Source: Aphelenchoides besseyi
Taxonomy: Eukaryota; Nematoda; Chromadorea; Rhabditida; Aphelenchoididae
Length of the DNA: 64,000 nt
Direction of reading: 5' to 3'
Assembly (NCBI GenBank): GCA_024699855.1
Contig: JAMPIQ010000001.1
Coordinates: forward strand, 12,276,001-12,340,000
Below are positions 1-12,606 of the stretch, piece after piece (the stretch's first letter is position 1; each line of letters opens with the position of its first letter). Position numbers and translations under genes: made by a program. The notes beneath the pieces are model-generated. The model was not told the DNA's origin and did not search any database. It worked only from the letters and a program-made list of their open reading frames with translations.

Positions 1-1557
1 CGATTTGTTCGAACAACCTTATGATCAAAGTCCTCAGGTGAATCGAACGAAAAGAACTCACGTTATCAAGCCAAACACAAAAATCAGTGAATGCATCGTT
101 GAACATATTGATGTTCGGGCCATAAAATCGTACTCCCGTGTGTTTTCTACATTTTACGTCAATCAACTCCTCTGAATGGAGAAGTAGTGAAGACTCCTTT
201 GCCGCAAGCACTTTCGACGATTGTGCGGAAAACGACAAACATGGCCGCCAAAAAACCGCAGCGGGAGTCTCGGTGAAAAAATTTGACATGCGAAAAGTAA
301 AAAATCGGATCGTCAGTAAGGATGAAAGGCAGACGATTAAATTCGATCGGTGCGATTATACGAACGATTAGGTCGGGAAGTTGTCGAACAAATTCAACCG
401 CAGTAGTGCGACCTAAATCGACAATTGAAGACGTTATTCTAAATAGAAGCTGCAATACTACTCGAATGATTAACATTTACATTAAGCATTGTGTTCTCGT
501 TGTTGTGCTCTTTCGACGTTTCGTCGCGCTCGCTCTCGCCAACCCAACCAGTCGGTCAACAGAAACACGTAAATACACGCGATTCCAATACTTGCAATGT
601 CTGAAGCTTGATCATACGATTTGTTGGTTCGTGTGTAACTAACTCATTACTGTCAACAATCCGAACATCATAAAATCCAAAACTGCAAAATGCAAAGGCC
701 ACCGTTGCACAGTTCTGGACGTTTTGCCAACCCATCGAAGGCCCATAAGAAGCTCATCGATTGCAAAGAAGGTGTTCAGGAAAAAAGCGGTACTCGACAT
801 TACCACATGTTCAAACGCTGCCCAATAGTTACCCTGTTGTTTGAGAGCCATAAGTGCGTAATAGATTACAAACTATAGTTCTTAGTTAGTTTAGTTAGTT
901 TAATCTTACGGTGTTAACCATAGGCGCCGCTAATGAAGTTCCATCAGCACAATTGATTTCGTCGTACATAAACGAATTTTGGATTCTAAAACCTAATTGA
1001 TTACACAAAAGATAAATGAAACTTTCCCAGTGCAAAAACAGGAGATCGAGAGGACTATCAGAAGACAAGAACACGCCAAATGGCCGCTAAAATCATTTGA
1101 ATATGGACAACGAAATGAACATACTATGCACATAATCGATATAATGTCCACCAGCATTTTCTTGGAATATCAAGTAGTCGGTAGTTCTCTAACTTCTACG
1201 TGGAAATTCATTGATGGAATGATGCCAGATACTTACGTGTTCCAAGCACAACGCCCAACGAGTCAAAAAATCGTGTCGTCGAGCTGCTGCTTGGGCTCGT
1301 AACATAGTCAGAACTGCGAAACCTTTGAGTTTGTAGAACGATGCGAATGAAAAGTCAAACGCAAACCGCACCCATCGACTTTGTGATAAGCAAAACTCAC
1401 TGAATTTACGTGGAAAGTTGTTGATTCGAAATCGTTCGTTTCGTTTGCTGAAATGTTTTCTATTTTAACCAACTGGTTTCTTTTCATTTCCAATCAATGT
1501 TTATTAGAACATTCACACAGTCAAAGATTGAGCTTGAAATGCTAGCGAGCCTTCTAT
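1..1557. other. left edge, no supported gene
   Basis: I see no gene I can assemble here. Several reading frames of 60-105 codons exist on both strands, but none resembles a known family and none joins convincingly. On the minus strand two stretches look exon-like. One lies at about 1230-1311, between a TTCGCAG acceptor and a GTAAGTAT donor; the other reads open from about 851 to 640. They may be remnants of, or exons from, an unrecognised minus-strand gene. A short direct repeat of TTAGTTAGT units sits at about 879-901. Confidence 0.4.
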
Positions 1558-1775
1558 TTGTTGGCAACTTTCAAATGATCATCGTAAGCTTCGAAAAGCA
1601 CCTTAAAATGTTGTTCGCTAGACTGAAATAACATAAGCAACAAAAATAAAAGCCGAAGAACTTACACAATGAGCGATGCAAGTAGATGTTCTGGCCCTCA
1701 GTTTGCATCGACACATCAAATGGCGTACAATCAAAAAAATTGCTATCAGATTGACCAGAAACTAAACAACTTGCT
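1558..1775 (-). CDS. possible 3' end of an unrecognised minus-strand gene
   Basis: Two exon-like stretches are separated by a 50-nt interval with a GTAAGTTC donor and a TTATTTCAG acceptor. The upstream stretch reads SNFFDCTPFDVSMQTEG... and the downstream one SSEQHFKVLFEAYDDHL... before a TAG. Both look like protein, but the reading frame that suits the first exon does not continue into the frame that suits the second. Either the junction is misread, one base is off, or the locus is broken. I do not recognise the product. Confidence 0.25.
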
Positions 1776-1908
1776 CAACAGATTTGCAGTTTGCTATTAC
1801 GATTAACGTTCGTTCAAGCTCGTGAGCTCTAAACCTTCTCTGCTACGGTTGTATCAAAACATGTTTATTATTTACGATCTCTTGTGCTTCAATTGATTTG
1901 CACAGCAG

Positions 1909-4109
1909 TCAAGTTATCGGAACAAAAGAATCGCATTGAGTCCAGAAAATTGGATTCGGCGCCGATGAATAGAAATCAGATCCGTTTGGTGGTGGCGGAT
2001 GAGCAAAATCAACGAAACGACCTTGCATTCCCGATTCAAACATATTCAATGTTGGTTGACGAAACTGTTGATGAGAAAACGGCTGCTGGAACAGTGGCGG
2101 TGGATGGTATTGAGAAAATGCGGATGTTGATGCAGAAAACATGTGATTCCCGTGTGGTGGTGCAGGAAAATGATTCGGTTTTGGTATAACAGGCAAAGTC
2201 CAGCTTGAAAAGTCAACGATAAATTCGAGTCTTCTTTGTTCTTTACAAACCTGAACCTGTTCGCGTAGTCAAAGCGATTTTCCGGCGTGGATTCGCGCCA
2301 TATCATCCAACTCAACCGCGAATCTCCATTGAACTCCCGATCGAAATAGTTTTGTTGTTGCTGTCGACAGTTGTGACACGAAGCAATCGACTCGGAATCC
2401 TCCTCAGCGGCATCACTGTTCGCTCTTTTGGCCGGGGACAAATCGACGTTTGCACTCAAGTTGCTTTTCAGATTCTCCAATGACGAATGCTGGGAGAAGC
2501 TGTCGACCGTCGACTGTGACATTTTGACTGACGGCGGCGGTAGAAAAAGCGGAGACCTGGAGATTGGCTGTGTCGATGATTGTCCATTGAGTTGAAGATT
2601 GTCGAGTTGTTGAACGAGTTTTGCCGCATCAATTCCGAGTTTCAGGAAGATTGTTGGATCAGCAGGAGGACTCAACGACAAGTCGGGACGTTCAAATTCG
2701 TTGTCTTTAACATCTTCGGGTGTTGAGTTCAACGGTCCAACTTCTTCGTCAATGCGATCAATTTTTGCGGTTCGTTTCTCGGCTCGAACATCTTGAGCTC
2801 TCACACAGGCATCACACTTGGGCGGCATCAATCGTGGCAGAACACTCGATGCTTGTTCTTCGATCAATCGTTGTCTGAGCATTCCGAGTAGTTTTTCGTA
2901 ATCCGGTTCCTCAGCGAAGTCCAACTCTCGACAGTAGCGCATGAAATCGGACATTGGAGGACAGATTTCTCTCCAATTTGCTTGTTCTTTTGCTGCTCGA
3001 ATTCGCATACACGTTTGTCGTTTATTGTTCGGATTCCGGCGACAGATGTTTCTCCACGGCAAGTGTCCGTTGATTAATTCGATGAGAACGTAGCCAACGC
3101 TTTCCAAATCGTCACGTCGACTCAGCTCAACACTTCGATGGCTGTTGACCGACGCATATTTTGCAGTTCCAATAAACGAACGACCACGGCGAAAACTAAA
3201 AATCAAATCAACCAAATGAAAATCATTCCACTACTTACGGAATGTGTTTCAACGTTCGATCTTCGGGATGTCGAAAGCGATAACGGCGAGCCAAACCGAA
3301 GTCAATCAAATAGCAAGTGGTTTCTCTGTCACTCAAACCCATCAGAAAGTTCTCCGGCTTCAAGTCTCGATGAATAAAGCCTCGATGATGAATGTGTCGA
3401 ATGCGACAGATCATTTGTTGAGCTAACGAAAGAATCGTCTAAACACAAATGTTGGTCACTTGAAATCATAATCTAAAGGATCCACCTGCCAACCAAATTT
3501 CCGATCACAAAAGGTGAACAAGGATGCAACTGAAGCGCCCAGCAGTTCCATAACAAGAATCGAATGTCCGTACTGATTTCCGAACCAATAGACTTGTGGA
3601 AAGCCCTCAACCGCTTCAATTCCATCGTTGTAAAGAGCCGATTTGTACACTTCGAATTCGTATTTCAGATGATTTTCCTCTTTTTTAGCTGCAATCAACG
3701 AGTGTGAATGAACGGATTCAAAAGATTTACATTTTTTTTGTTCAGAAGTTTTGCCCGTGTCGAATTTAACAGCCACACGCTGACCGGTTTGAAGATCTTC
3801 GCCGATATACGTGGAACCGAAGGCGCCGCTGTCAATCCGTTGGACAATTTGATACCTAATACAACGAGATGAAAGGAGTCCAAGACCACAAACCTTTTAT
3901 TCACAATGAGCCCAAGTTTGTTTTTTATGAGTGAATCTTGTTCAAATTTAAAGACCTCGTTCGACCAGTTGTCGACGTTCCAGTTTTCATTTGTGTTCTA
4001 GAATCCGAGCGATGAAACGGACATTCAAATGACGACCAACCTGAACTCCGTGCTGATGATCACGAGTCGACGAAATCGACGGCTTTTTTGTATGGAATGT
4101 GGTGGCCAT
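1909..4109 (-). CDS. casein kinase 1-family Ser/Thr protein kinase
   Basis: Predicted CK1-group kinase. Exons join in frame from an ATG at 4109: a short N-terminal segment ([11 protein letters not shown]...), then the glycine-rich loop [12 protein letters not shown], the ATP-binding lysine in VAVKFD, the FPQVYWFG stretch typical of CK1, the catalytic loop HRDLKPEN, the DFGLA metal-binding motif and the CK1-type [11 protein letters not shown] activation segment followed by SRRDDLES. After the kinase domain comes a long, probably disordered tail rich in Ser, Gln and Pro, ending FVPIT. The last intron (about 50 nt, GTTTGT to TTTTCAAG) joins the tail to a His/Pro/Phe-rich final exon. An AATAAA lies just past the stop. 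FPQVYWFG and GTAKYAS favour CK1 over tau-tubulin kinase; nematodes carry many such kinases, so substrate and orthology cannot be given. Confidence 0.88.
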
Positions 4110-5841
4110 CAGTCCTCAAGGCTAAACGCACATGCCTTGAAGAATTCACGAGTTTCTGTTCGATTTCTACTGACACACATGAAACATTGCACTGAAAAAC
4201 GAAATGTTGTAAGCGAACGATTCGAACAAACAATCGAACTCGATCATGTGAGCGGAAAGAAAAGAGACAAACATCGCAAATGAGGATTCTCGGAATGATA
4301 AGCAGACATCGATTGATTCAAACCGGCTGTTAATCATTCGATAAGATCGCCGTTGGATCATCGATGAGCGTCGCAAAACAATCAACTCGAACGTGGGAAT
4401 CGCGAAAAAGTGGACGTGAACAACGAACGAGAATGACGGCCGTTGAGACGCGACGTGCAAAAAAGCAAAAGTGACGCCATGAATGATTGTAAAGAAAAAT
4501 CCAACGGACACATTCGATTTGTGCGCATTGATGGAATAGACCGTTAGTTGTCGTCCCGACGATGAAGCGTCAAGCGAACAGCTCGTCGTCCTTCGGAAAA
4601 CCACGTTGTCTCTCGTCGTCTGTCAACACTTCCCCGCGACGTTGTTACTGCGGCGTTTTTATATTCCACGGCCTCCGCAACTATAACCTTATTGCTTCAT
4701 TTGTCGGCTAAATTTGGCCGCCGACTGACGTTCGAAAACTGGAAATTTGACCGCCGACTTCTCCGTGAAATAATCCAGGGAGCAGCGTGAGGAAGACTCG
4801 AAATCGCAAATAATCCAACGGAAATTCCACGAACAAGATTAAAAACTGCATCGAAACGAATGTCTATTGAACTTTGAGGTTGAGCAGATTTATCACAGGA
4901 ACAATTGAACTTCGATTGCGGGACCTCTTGAAGTCGACTTGTTTCTTTGAGTGCGAATTCGAACGGTTTCTGATTCGGCTGCTGATCGCAGTTCGCTGTC
5001 AGCTCTTCAGTTCGACGCAACGAACAGCAGTTTTTGGCGAACGTAAAGACAACTGCCGACGCTCAAGAACGTCGCCGTTTCCTCTCCACGTTCTTCGTTG
5101 ACCATCGGAACGAGAGAGTTTCCTGCTCGGCGTGCGGACTTTTTTCCTAACAACCGCCGACGTTGCTTTTTCGGCTCATTTGCTTCCTGTGGGCCACAAG
5201 CGTGTGTTTTGCGAGAAAGAGCGAGCGCCAAAATTTTCACAAACGCGCTTTGCGTTTCCCTCCCTTCTACTTCTTTACGCTTTTTGGATCTCGACAACGT
5301 GCGTTTTTGGGTGATGGTTGAAGGGACAAAGAAGCCAATCAATTTTTTTGAGACTCAACAGAAATCAACATTCGATTTTTCCTTTACACCAACGATTTTG
5401 GTCTACGAAAAAACTTCGGGGTTCGATCTTGTTGTGGAAACTCACAATCGCGCGGGCTCCTTTTCTGCCACAACACGCGTTCATCTTCCGCGCTTCTTTT
5501 TCGTTGACAGAAATCGCAGTTTTTCTTTCACTTTTGCTTCTTTTTTTGAGCTTCCTGTTCAAAATGGAAGGTCCAAATAAAACGCGGTGTTGTCCAAAAA
5601 AACTCACGTGCCTTCGACCTTCTAATCCGCTTATCAAACGTCCACCGCGAATCGCAGAGACCTCAATTCCAAAAGCTGCTGGTCACTTTTCTATTCGCGA
5701 AACAAAACTGAAATTTGATTCTTTTTTTCGTTTAGTCCACACGTTCGCTGTTCGTTTGTTTGTTTGTTTGTTGAAGAGATCGATAGATTTTATCGAATGC
5801 GAAAACTCTTCCCAACATTTGTCCATCTGTAACTCGCCAAC
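4110..5841. other. divergent upstream region, no gene
   Basis: This 1.7-kb stretch lies between the head of the minus-strand CK1-like kinase and the head of the plus-strand N/Q-rich gene. Reading frames up to 160 codons occur on both strands, but they are Ser/Arg/Phe-rich with no family resemblance and overlap one another in opposite frames. The half nearest the plus-strand gene is rich in long T runs on the plus strand. It most likely holds promoters, untranslated exons or both. Confidence 0.5.
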
Positions 5842-8005
5842 ATGACCCATCGAACGAATGTTTCCGTCGGATCGACATCGAACATTCCGCCTGCATCCGT
5901 TCAACAAAATTCGACTGTTGGTGGCGGACCGGCAATGTATCACGTATCACAAATGCCAGCAGACGCCTACAATCAGCAACAAATGTACGGATACGCGACT
6001 TACGGACCACCTGACGCAGTTTACAGTCCGAACGAAATGTTTAATGTAAGTGATTTGAACACAAGTTGAGAGATCTTTATGCTTTTGACGACTATTCGTT
6101 TCGATTTCTAGAATGCTCCTAACACCTTTGCCCAAGTGCCTTATGGATATGCCAATTTGCCTCCGGGTCAGACAGATTTCGCCACTTTGACCGCGATACC
6201 GCCTGGTTCTGCTCAATCACATTTGCCGCATCCGCTTAACCAACAGGTAGGATAGGAAAGCAAGAGGGTTTGAATGGAACCGCGCGTTTAGGGTAACAAC
6301 ACCGCTCCTTACAATCAACAAACTCATAATCAAATGCCTCACTCCGCTGGCGGTCCGCATCGTCAGCAAATGATTGGACACCCGCAATTTCCGACTCAAC
6401 AACTTCACAACGCACCGCCACAACCACGAGTGCAACATTTCTCAGCAGGTTTCGGCAACAACGGTGGATACAATCCGAACGCCGCATTTTATCCGCAAGT
6501 TCAAAGTGCTCAGCCGAGTAGCTCGACAATTTCGGGACCTCAACAACAAGGTTGCCAACGAATAGAATTTTTTGATTATAACTTTGGGTTTTAGGTGATC
6601 AACGCGCCAAATTGCCTCCGATGGCTGACAATGCGGCCGATAACTACACGGCATCATGGGTCTCTTCGACATCGTCAATTCCACATGATATGAAAGTTCC
6701 ACCGGATCACAACTCGGCACGCAACTCACCATCAAGCGAATATGCATCGTGGGGAACTGAAGGAGTAAGTTATTTGCATTGAGAACATTCCTTCAGATCG
6801 TAGAATCTTTTTGTTGTGTCAGAAAAACAGTCCACTTTCGATTAAATGACTTCGAATTTGCGCGTTTTGCCTGCTGACTTTTTGGCGTTTTGCTCAGTCG
6901 ACTCGGTCTTCTAACTATCAGTCAGTCGTTGTGTTTGTTTATCGTGCTTCCGTTTATGGATTCACGTAAACAATTTGTTGGCATCATCTTATGAATCAAA
7001 CTGTTTTAGAAGTTGTTCATAGATCTGATCGAATTTTGTTACCATCATTTGCTTCTAACAATCGTTTTTGCAGAACACAATGACTAACAATCGTCCAAAT
7101 CAAACGGTGCCGAATCACGTCTATGCCAGCGGTTGTGGCCCACCTACGTCGTCGCATTTGAATTGGGCCAACAATACGGGACAACAACAAGCAGTCGCCG
7201 GACATGTAATGCAGGATATGAATGCTCCGTACGGTTACAGTGGTCACAACAATTCGTACATGTCGTCGAACTTTGTCGTTCAAGCGGACTCACATGGTTC
7301 GCAGTCTCATTCGGCACCACAACATCCAATCAAGAATCAACATCGACGCGGTCCTGCTAGTGGAAACAACGAACCGTCCCATCAGTTTGCGGGGAACGGA
7401 GGTTCCAACCAAAAAGTTGCACCGTCATTTATGTTCAATTCAAGTCAACCACCATTCCTTCCACCCAATGCTGCATTCATGTTTCAACCACCCTATCCGC
7501 TCTACAATGGCGCTCTTTCGTATCAACAGTTCATGCCACCCGGAGGTTTGTTTGACAGCTACTAATCTTCATTCAAATTTGATTGTAGGAATTCGAATGC
7601 CAAACTATTATCAGCCGAACTATCCACCATTCTTCCAACCGATGCACATCCCGCAAATGCCAATGAATCCGTTGTTTCCGCCCGATGCTCGGTCTTTGAG
7701 TCCACAAACCGAACGTTTCCACAACAGTTGGCTTGATCAGGACCTAGTGCCACAAGAGCAAATGCTAATTGAACAATCGTTGATTCCATTGGCTTACACG
7801 CATAACAACAGCGTCAATTTTGCACGGGTTAATGTAAGTCTCAACTTTGTTCTCATTGTTATTTTTCGTTTAGCGTACTCAATTGGGTATTCGCCATTCG
7901 ACTGGTAATCTTTTGACTAACACCTACCAGCAACCTCGAGGCGGTGGGTTTCCTCCGAAGCGCCATGATCGTAAGAATTGGACTCCTCGTAATCCTGCGC
8001 GATAA
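5842..8005 (+). CDS. Asn/Gln/Pro-rich protein with basic C-terminus, function unknown
   Basis: Six or so exons join in frame from the ATG at 5842 (MTHRTNVSVGSTSNIPP...) to TAA at 8005. The product is low-complexity throughout: Asn, Gln, Pro, Ser, Gly, Tyr and His dominate, with runs such as YNQQTHNQ and many aromatic residues spaced between polar ones. A more ordered, acidic segment with LDQDLVPQEQMLIEQSL lies near the end, and the C-terminus turns basic (RGGGFPPKRHDRKNW). One intron of about 300 nt (roughly 6765-7074) is much longer than the others. Composition resembles prion-like and RNA-granule proteins, but that is analogy only: no RNA-binding or other globular domain is visible. Confidence 0.75.
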
Positions 8006-8177
8006 TGAAATGATTTCACGTTTTGGTATATGGGTTTTTACGTTTCTTGTTGTTGTTGATAGATTTGCTGAAAAAATTAAATGTTTGCATGTTCACACAT
8101 AAAAACGATCTTGTCCCAAATACCAAGTTTATTTATGCCATTAGTCAAATGAAAGCAGAACTAACTAGAAAGTGTAT

Positions 8178-9732
8178 TCATTTGGCGAATGAGTGAGCCT
8201 TAAGTACTTGTCCGCGACATTCACCGAACCCAACTCGCTTATCTCCACGTTGACAATAACCTTAACAATTAGACTTCCAAGTGACAAAATGAACATAGCT
8301 TACCAGTGAGAACAACCTCATCGCCGTCCAAAATAAATTTTCGCTCTTGATCTCCGACTTTTACGGTTTTCGTTCCACGCCACGACAACTCCAACATGCT
8401 TCCAAATTCGCCCTCATTCTAAACAATCACATTATAAACGCATAGTCGTTTTAGACATACAGGCCCTGACACAGTACCAGAAGCTAGCATATCGCCCGGA
8501 CGAACATTGCAACCGTTGCACGTTTGATGAACTAACTGCTGTTTGATTGTCCAATACAAATGACGGAAATTCGTTTTCGTAACTACATGATCTTGTTGAG
8601 TGTTTGAAGCTACAAAACATCCAAAATTAAGGAATATAATCGAAACTAACGTCGAATCGCAACCTCCAAATTGATATCAATCGAATAGGGATCGCTGTGC
8701 TGAAGATAAGGTAACGGTTTGGGATCTTGAACAGGATTTTCGACCAAAAATGGTTCCAGTGCTTCCATTGTAACAATCCACGGTGAGATCGTGGTGCCCA
8801 AACTCTTGCTGAGGAATGGACCCAACGGAACGTATTCCCATTTTTGTATATCTCTTGCTGACCAATCATTGCACAAAACCATACCGAAAATATGATCGGC
8901 AGCTTCATCCATCGGAATCGGTTCACCCAATTGAGTTTCAGGTCCACCAACGAAGAATGCCATTTCCAACTCGAAATCTAACAGTTTGCACGCGCCAAAT
9001 GTTGGAGCCGGTGCCGCATCGTCTTTCAACTGACCAAGAGGACGACGAATTGGTGTTCCGGAAACCACAATACTTGATGCTCGACCGTGATAACCGACAG
9101 GAAGATGTTTCCTGTAATTTCGCTCAAAAATAGCAAGTCGTTTAAACCAACCAATTTGGCATTAACGCGTTGTCCTTTCCACGAAACATAATCCCAACAT
9201 TTGTTGCATGATGAATCGAAGAGTAGAAATCTGTGTAGTCACCTGTAATCACGACGTCTACTGCTCGTTCAACGCTTTCAATTACCGATGTTTGCTGGAA
9301 GATGCAAATTGGCTTCGGATTGTTTGACCAAAGCTTTTGCTCTCAGTTCTTTATCGTCACGAAGCGTTGAGTTGTCAGAAGCCAAAAGCGATCGAATAGT
9401 CTTCCGAGCTTCGGACCACGCCGGTTTTCCCAGAGCCATGAATGCATTAAGTGTTTCCTGAAATGGACTCAGTAATCGGTTTGTATTCGCATAACTACCT
9501 GTTCGAAAACATTCTGATGATCTTTGACTCGTGGACTCGTGAAGTGTTTTTGGACGACACTCAAATCCAAAATCTGATCGCCGATCGCCACACCAACTCG
9601 CTTTTTTTGCTTAAATTAACATCAGTTCGTGTGGCGGAGATGTAAACTCACGTTTTCTTTTGTTGAAAAGATTCCATACGGCAAATTGTCGTACGAAAAA
9701 TCGGAGTCTTTCGGCACTTCAACAAAGGACAT
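8178..9732 (-). CDS. FAH: fumarylacetoacetase (fumarylacetoacetate hydrolase)
   Basis: Last enzyme of tyrosine catabolism, cleaving fumarylacetoacetate to fumarate and acetoacetate. The ATG at 9732 opens [20 protein letters not shown], matching the family's N-terminal start. Later exons give DYTDFYSS...HATNVG (metal-binding Asp and catalytic His), [12 protein letters not shown] (two metal-binding Glu), and [18 protein letters not shown] with the third metal ligand Asp. The C-terminus [10 protein letters not shown] fits the family end. Introns are mostly 45-60 nt. The nematode orthologue is cytosolic and its loss is harmful in C. elegans (established knowledge). Next upstream on the same strand is NUDCD1-like, 427 bp away; the plus-strand N/Q-rich gene converges from the other side with a 172-bp gap. 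Confidence 0.95.
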
Positions 9733-10158
9733 ATTCTGAAACAAAAACAATCATCAGAAACGAAAAGAAATTCCACGATGCACAAAAAACCCGTCGACTT
9801 TAGCGCATTACACCAAAAAAAGAGTTGATTGTCGTTGGAACTGCGCGATCGAACGATTAGAGAGCTGACCTTTGCTCTAAGCGCCCAAACTGATCAGGTA
9901 GTCGGCGTCGATTTATTGCTTTCGATAACAACCTTCAATCACTATTCGGACTATCAAACGCTTCTTATCATCTCTAGTTTGTTCATTTGCAACAACAGAA
10001 TTCTTTGTTTACGACGATCTAATGATATAAAAGCCGGAGTTAAACATTGAGTTTCTTTCTTTAAACGAAGAAAAGTGTAGTTTATTAGCTGTTGTTTAAA
10101 ATCCAAACAATAAGTTAAGAGATTGATCCAAATTAGTTGACCAATAACGAGCGAACTA

Positions 10159-12286
10159 TTAGCCCTGAAATTGAGAAACAAGCTAAAATTAAGAGATAGG
10201 TACTTACACGAATATGTGCAGCCACAATATGTCCACGTGTTAGAAGAAAAAGAACGTTGTTAGCTGGACGAAATCCGATGAACGTCGGTGATTCGACTGT
10301 TTGATCGAAAAGTGCAACCGTGTTCAAAACTAATTGCTCGGAAATGTTTTGATGCTTCCTTTCGGTTTTACGATTTCGCAATTGACATCCTAAACATGAA
10401 TGTAATACACGTTCTCAAAAACAACAAACCATTGGCTACAGGAACATTTTGAAGGTAAATGAAAGCGTGATTGTTTGTGTGAACAACAACCGCATAGTTG
10501 CCGTCGGGAGCACAACCGGAAAACAGTTTCTGCGAATGTCCGGCCTGAACGTAGCCGAAGGCATTCAAAGTGTGCTTGTGGCAAACTCGTTGTCCAGTCT
10601 CCAAGTCCAACTCGTCCAATGACCAAACAATCCCATCGTTATCTTCACGTGTTGCAAATGTACGTGGACCACCGGCTGTGAGACGTATATCGAACAAAAT
10701 TTGTGAAGAACTCGTGTCAATCGTTTGAATACAACGATGTTCGTTGCCGTCAGTCCAACAAATAAAATTTATCTCTTCGCCCGTATTATCGCATTCTTCT
10801 AATTGATCCGCATTTAAGGTCGATGATTGAGCTCCACGCGATGACATAGCCTGCAATAAACGAGTTTCAAATACTGAATCAGTTAAACATCAACCTGTGT
10901 ATCCGAAGTGAATTTATCCAAACTTCCGAGTACTTGAGCAACCTTTCCTGGATCTTGCTGATACAATCCACTGGTGTCTCCTTTGACCAATTCACGCCAA
11001 AAATGACCACGCACTTTAAACAAAGTAATTTGTAAGCTAGAAAGTATTAATAATCTTTTGTGCGGACAACTTACTTAGTTTGATCAATAATGGACCATGT
11101 TGATGAATCGAGATGAACTGCACCTTCCAGTTTTCCGCTAAGAAGCTCGATTCCCTTGATAGAAACGCTCACCGTATCACTTGTTAATCGGTAGTTAACG
11201 TCTTTTCGACTTATCGGCTCAGCTGATGCAAAAGTCACGGTAATTTCTTCAGCATCTTGAGTCCAAACGTAAATTGGTTTCGAATCAATGTTTTCGGTTG
11301 TTTCCGTTTTCTCTTCGGCATCCATTTCGTTTGTTGTATTGACAGGAATTGAAGAGTCGTAAACAAAAACTGGAGGCACCGGGCCAATGGTGATCAATTC
11401 CTGGCCGTTGTGATTCAAAGTTGCCAGTTCGAGATGTCCTCCATAGTTCAGTTCGCGATGTCGTGCTAGTTTCGGCGGCTCGTTTTCACTCATTTCAATA
11501 TCCAACCAAATTAGTCGGGCGTAAAATGGAACCTTGTTGTCGGTTGTTTCATCATCGGCATTCTTGTTAGCCATTACTGTTTGAAGTAAAATCGATAAAT
11601 TCGTCTCATCTTTGGACCGACAATCCAAAACACAAAACGCAACTCCTGTTGCACTTCGATTGTCGATTGTATTATGAAGAACAAAGTTATCGACAGTGGA
11701 ATCGGACATTAAAGTATAGGAGAAAACTTCCTAAAATACAAATGCATTCAATAGATAACGCAAAATTACCGTCCATCGTTGGCTTTCTATGGTTCGATCG
11801 TGAGTATTGTAAATCGAAAGTGACCCGTTGCCATTAGACACAATCGCGTACTTTTTATTGCCAAACACCAATGACGGTGGGAAACAATTGGATTTGTCAG
11901 ACGGTAATGGCAGAGATAGAACTTCGGTAACGGAAGCAAAGTTGGCCAACTGAAATCCACAATGTTGACCAATAAACTTCAACTCGTGAACTTACATTTG
12001 ATTTGTAGACAACTTTAATTAGAGAACCAGTTTGGGTGAAAACATACAAATGATCTTCGCTGACAATCGAAAGATCCAAAATCAAACGTTCAACGGAACT
12101 GAACATCTTCACGTGCTGAAAACCCCATTGCTGTGCTGATGGAAGATGTTGAAGAGCCGTAGATGGTAAGTCGATTTTGCGCATCTCAGGTTTCCGATTT
12201 GCCAACAAATAGTGATCGAAGTCATAATTGAGAAGTGAGCGATCAACTCGAAGACTTTTGATTTCTCCAAAATCCGATCTTTTCAT
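10159..12286 (-). CDS. NudC domain-containing protein 1-like (CS domain)
   Basis: Orthologue of NUDCD1 (CML66), a CS/p23-like domain protein thought to act as an Hsp90/dynein-linked chaperone factor in animals. The ATG at 12286 (MKRSDFGEIKSLRVDRSLL) is chosen over an upstream in-frame TTG. An N-terminal beta-rich region contains LYVFTQTGSLIKV. The CS domain is clear (YVWTQDAEEITVTF ... LEGAVHLDSSTWSI). The C-terminal half has the diagnostic LEECD and FGYVQAG segments and ends SPTFIGFRPANN...AAHIRG. Introns are short. It is transcribed in the same direction as the PIX gene upstream (321 bp) and FAH downstream (427 bp), spacing looser than a classic nematode operon. Confidence 0.92.
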
Positions 12287-12606
12287 CGTTCTACTCAAAT
12301 TCAATTGTTAGATTTTGTCAGTTGACCACGATATATATTTGATGGTATAAACCGTAGGAGTATCAATAGGAAACTCTAATTTATTGGTTTATTATACGCG
12401 ATAAAAAGGCACAGTTAAACAAAGATGTGTACAAAATTGCGTTAAAAGACCTGAGTAAATGTGTACGACTTGTGAAATGCATTTTGCGGCCAAACTAGAT
12501 GCCGTTGGCTTCAATAAGTAGTGACCTATTCGTAGACTCGTAAATTGAAAATCTCATAAGGCACTTGTTAAATACAATGGAATAAATAGAATGAGCAACA
12601 ATATGC

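Noticed and set aside
5098..5845. Overlapping plus-strand frames of 160 and 175 codons
   Set aside because: Ser/Arg/Phe-rich, mutually overlapping in two frames plus an antisense one, no family resemblance, and they run into the ATG of the N/Q-rich gene.
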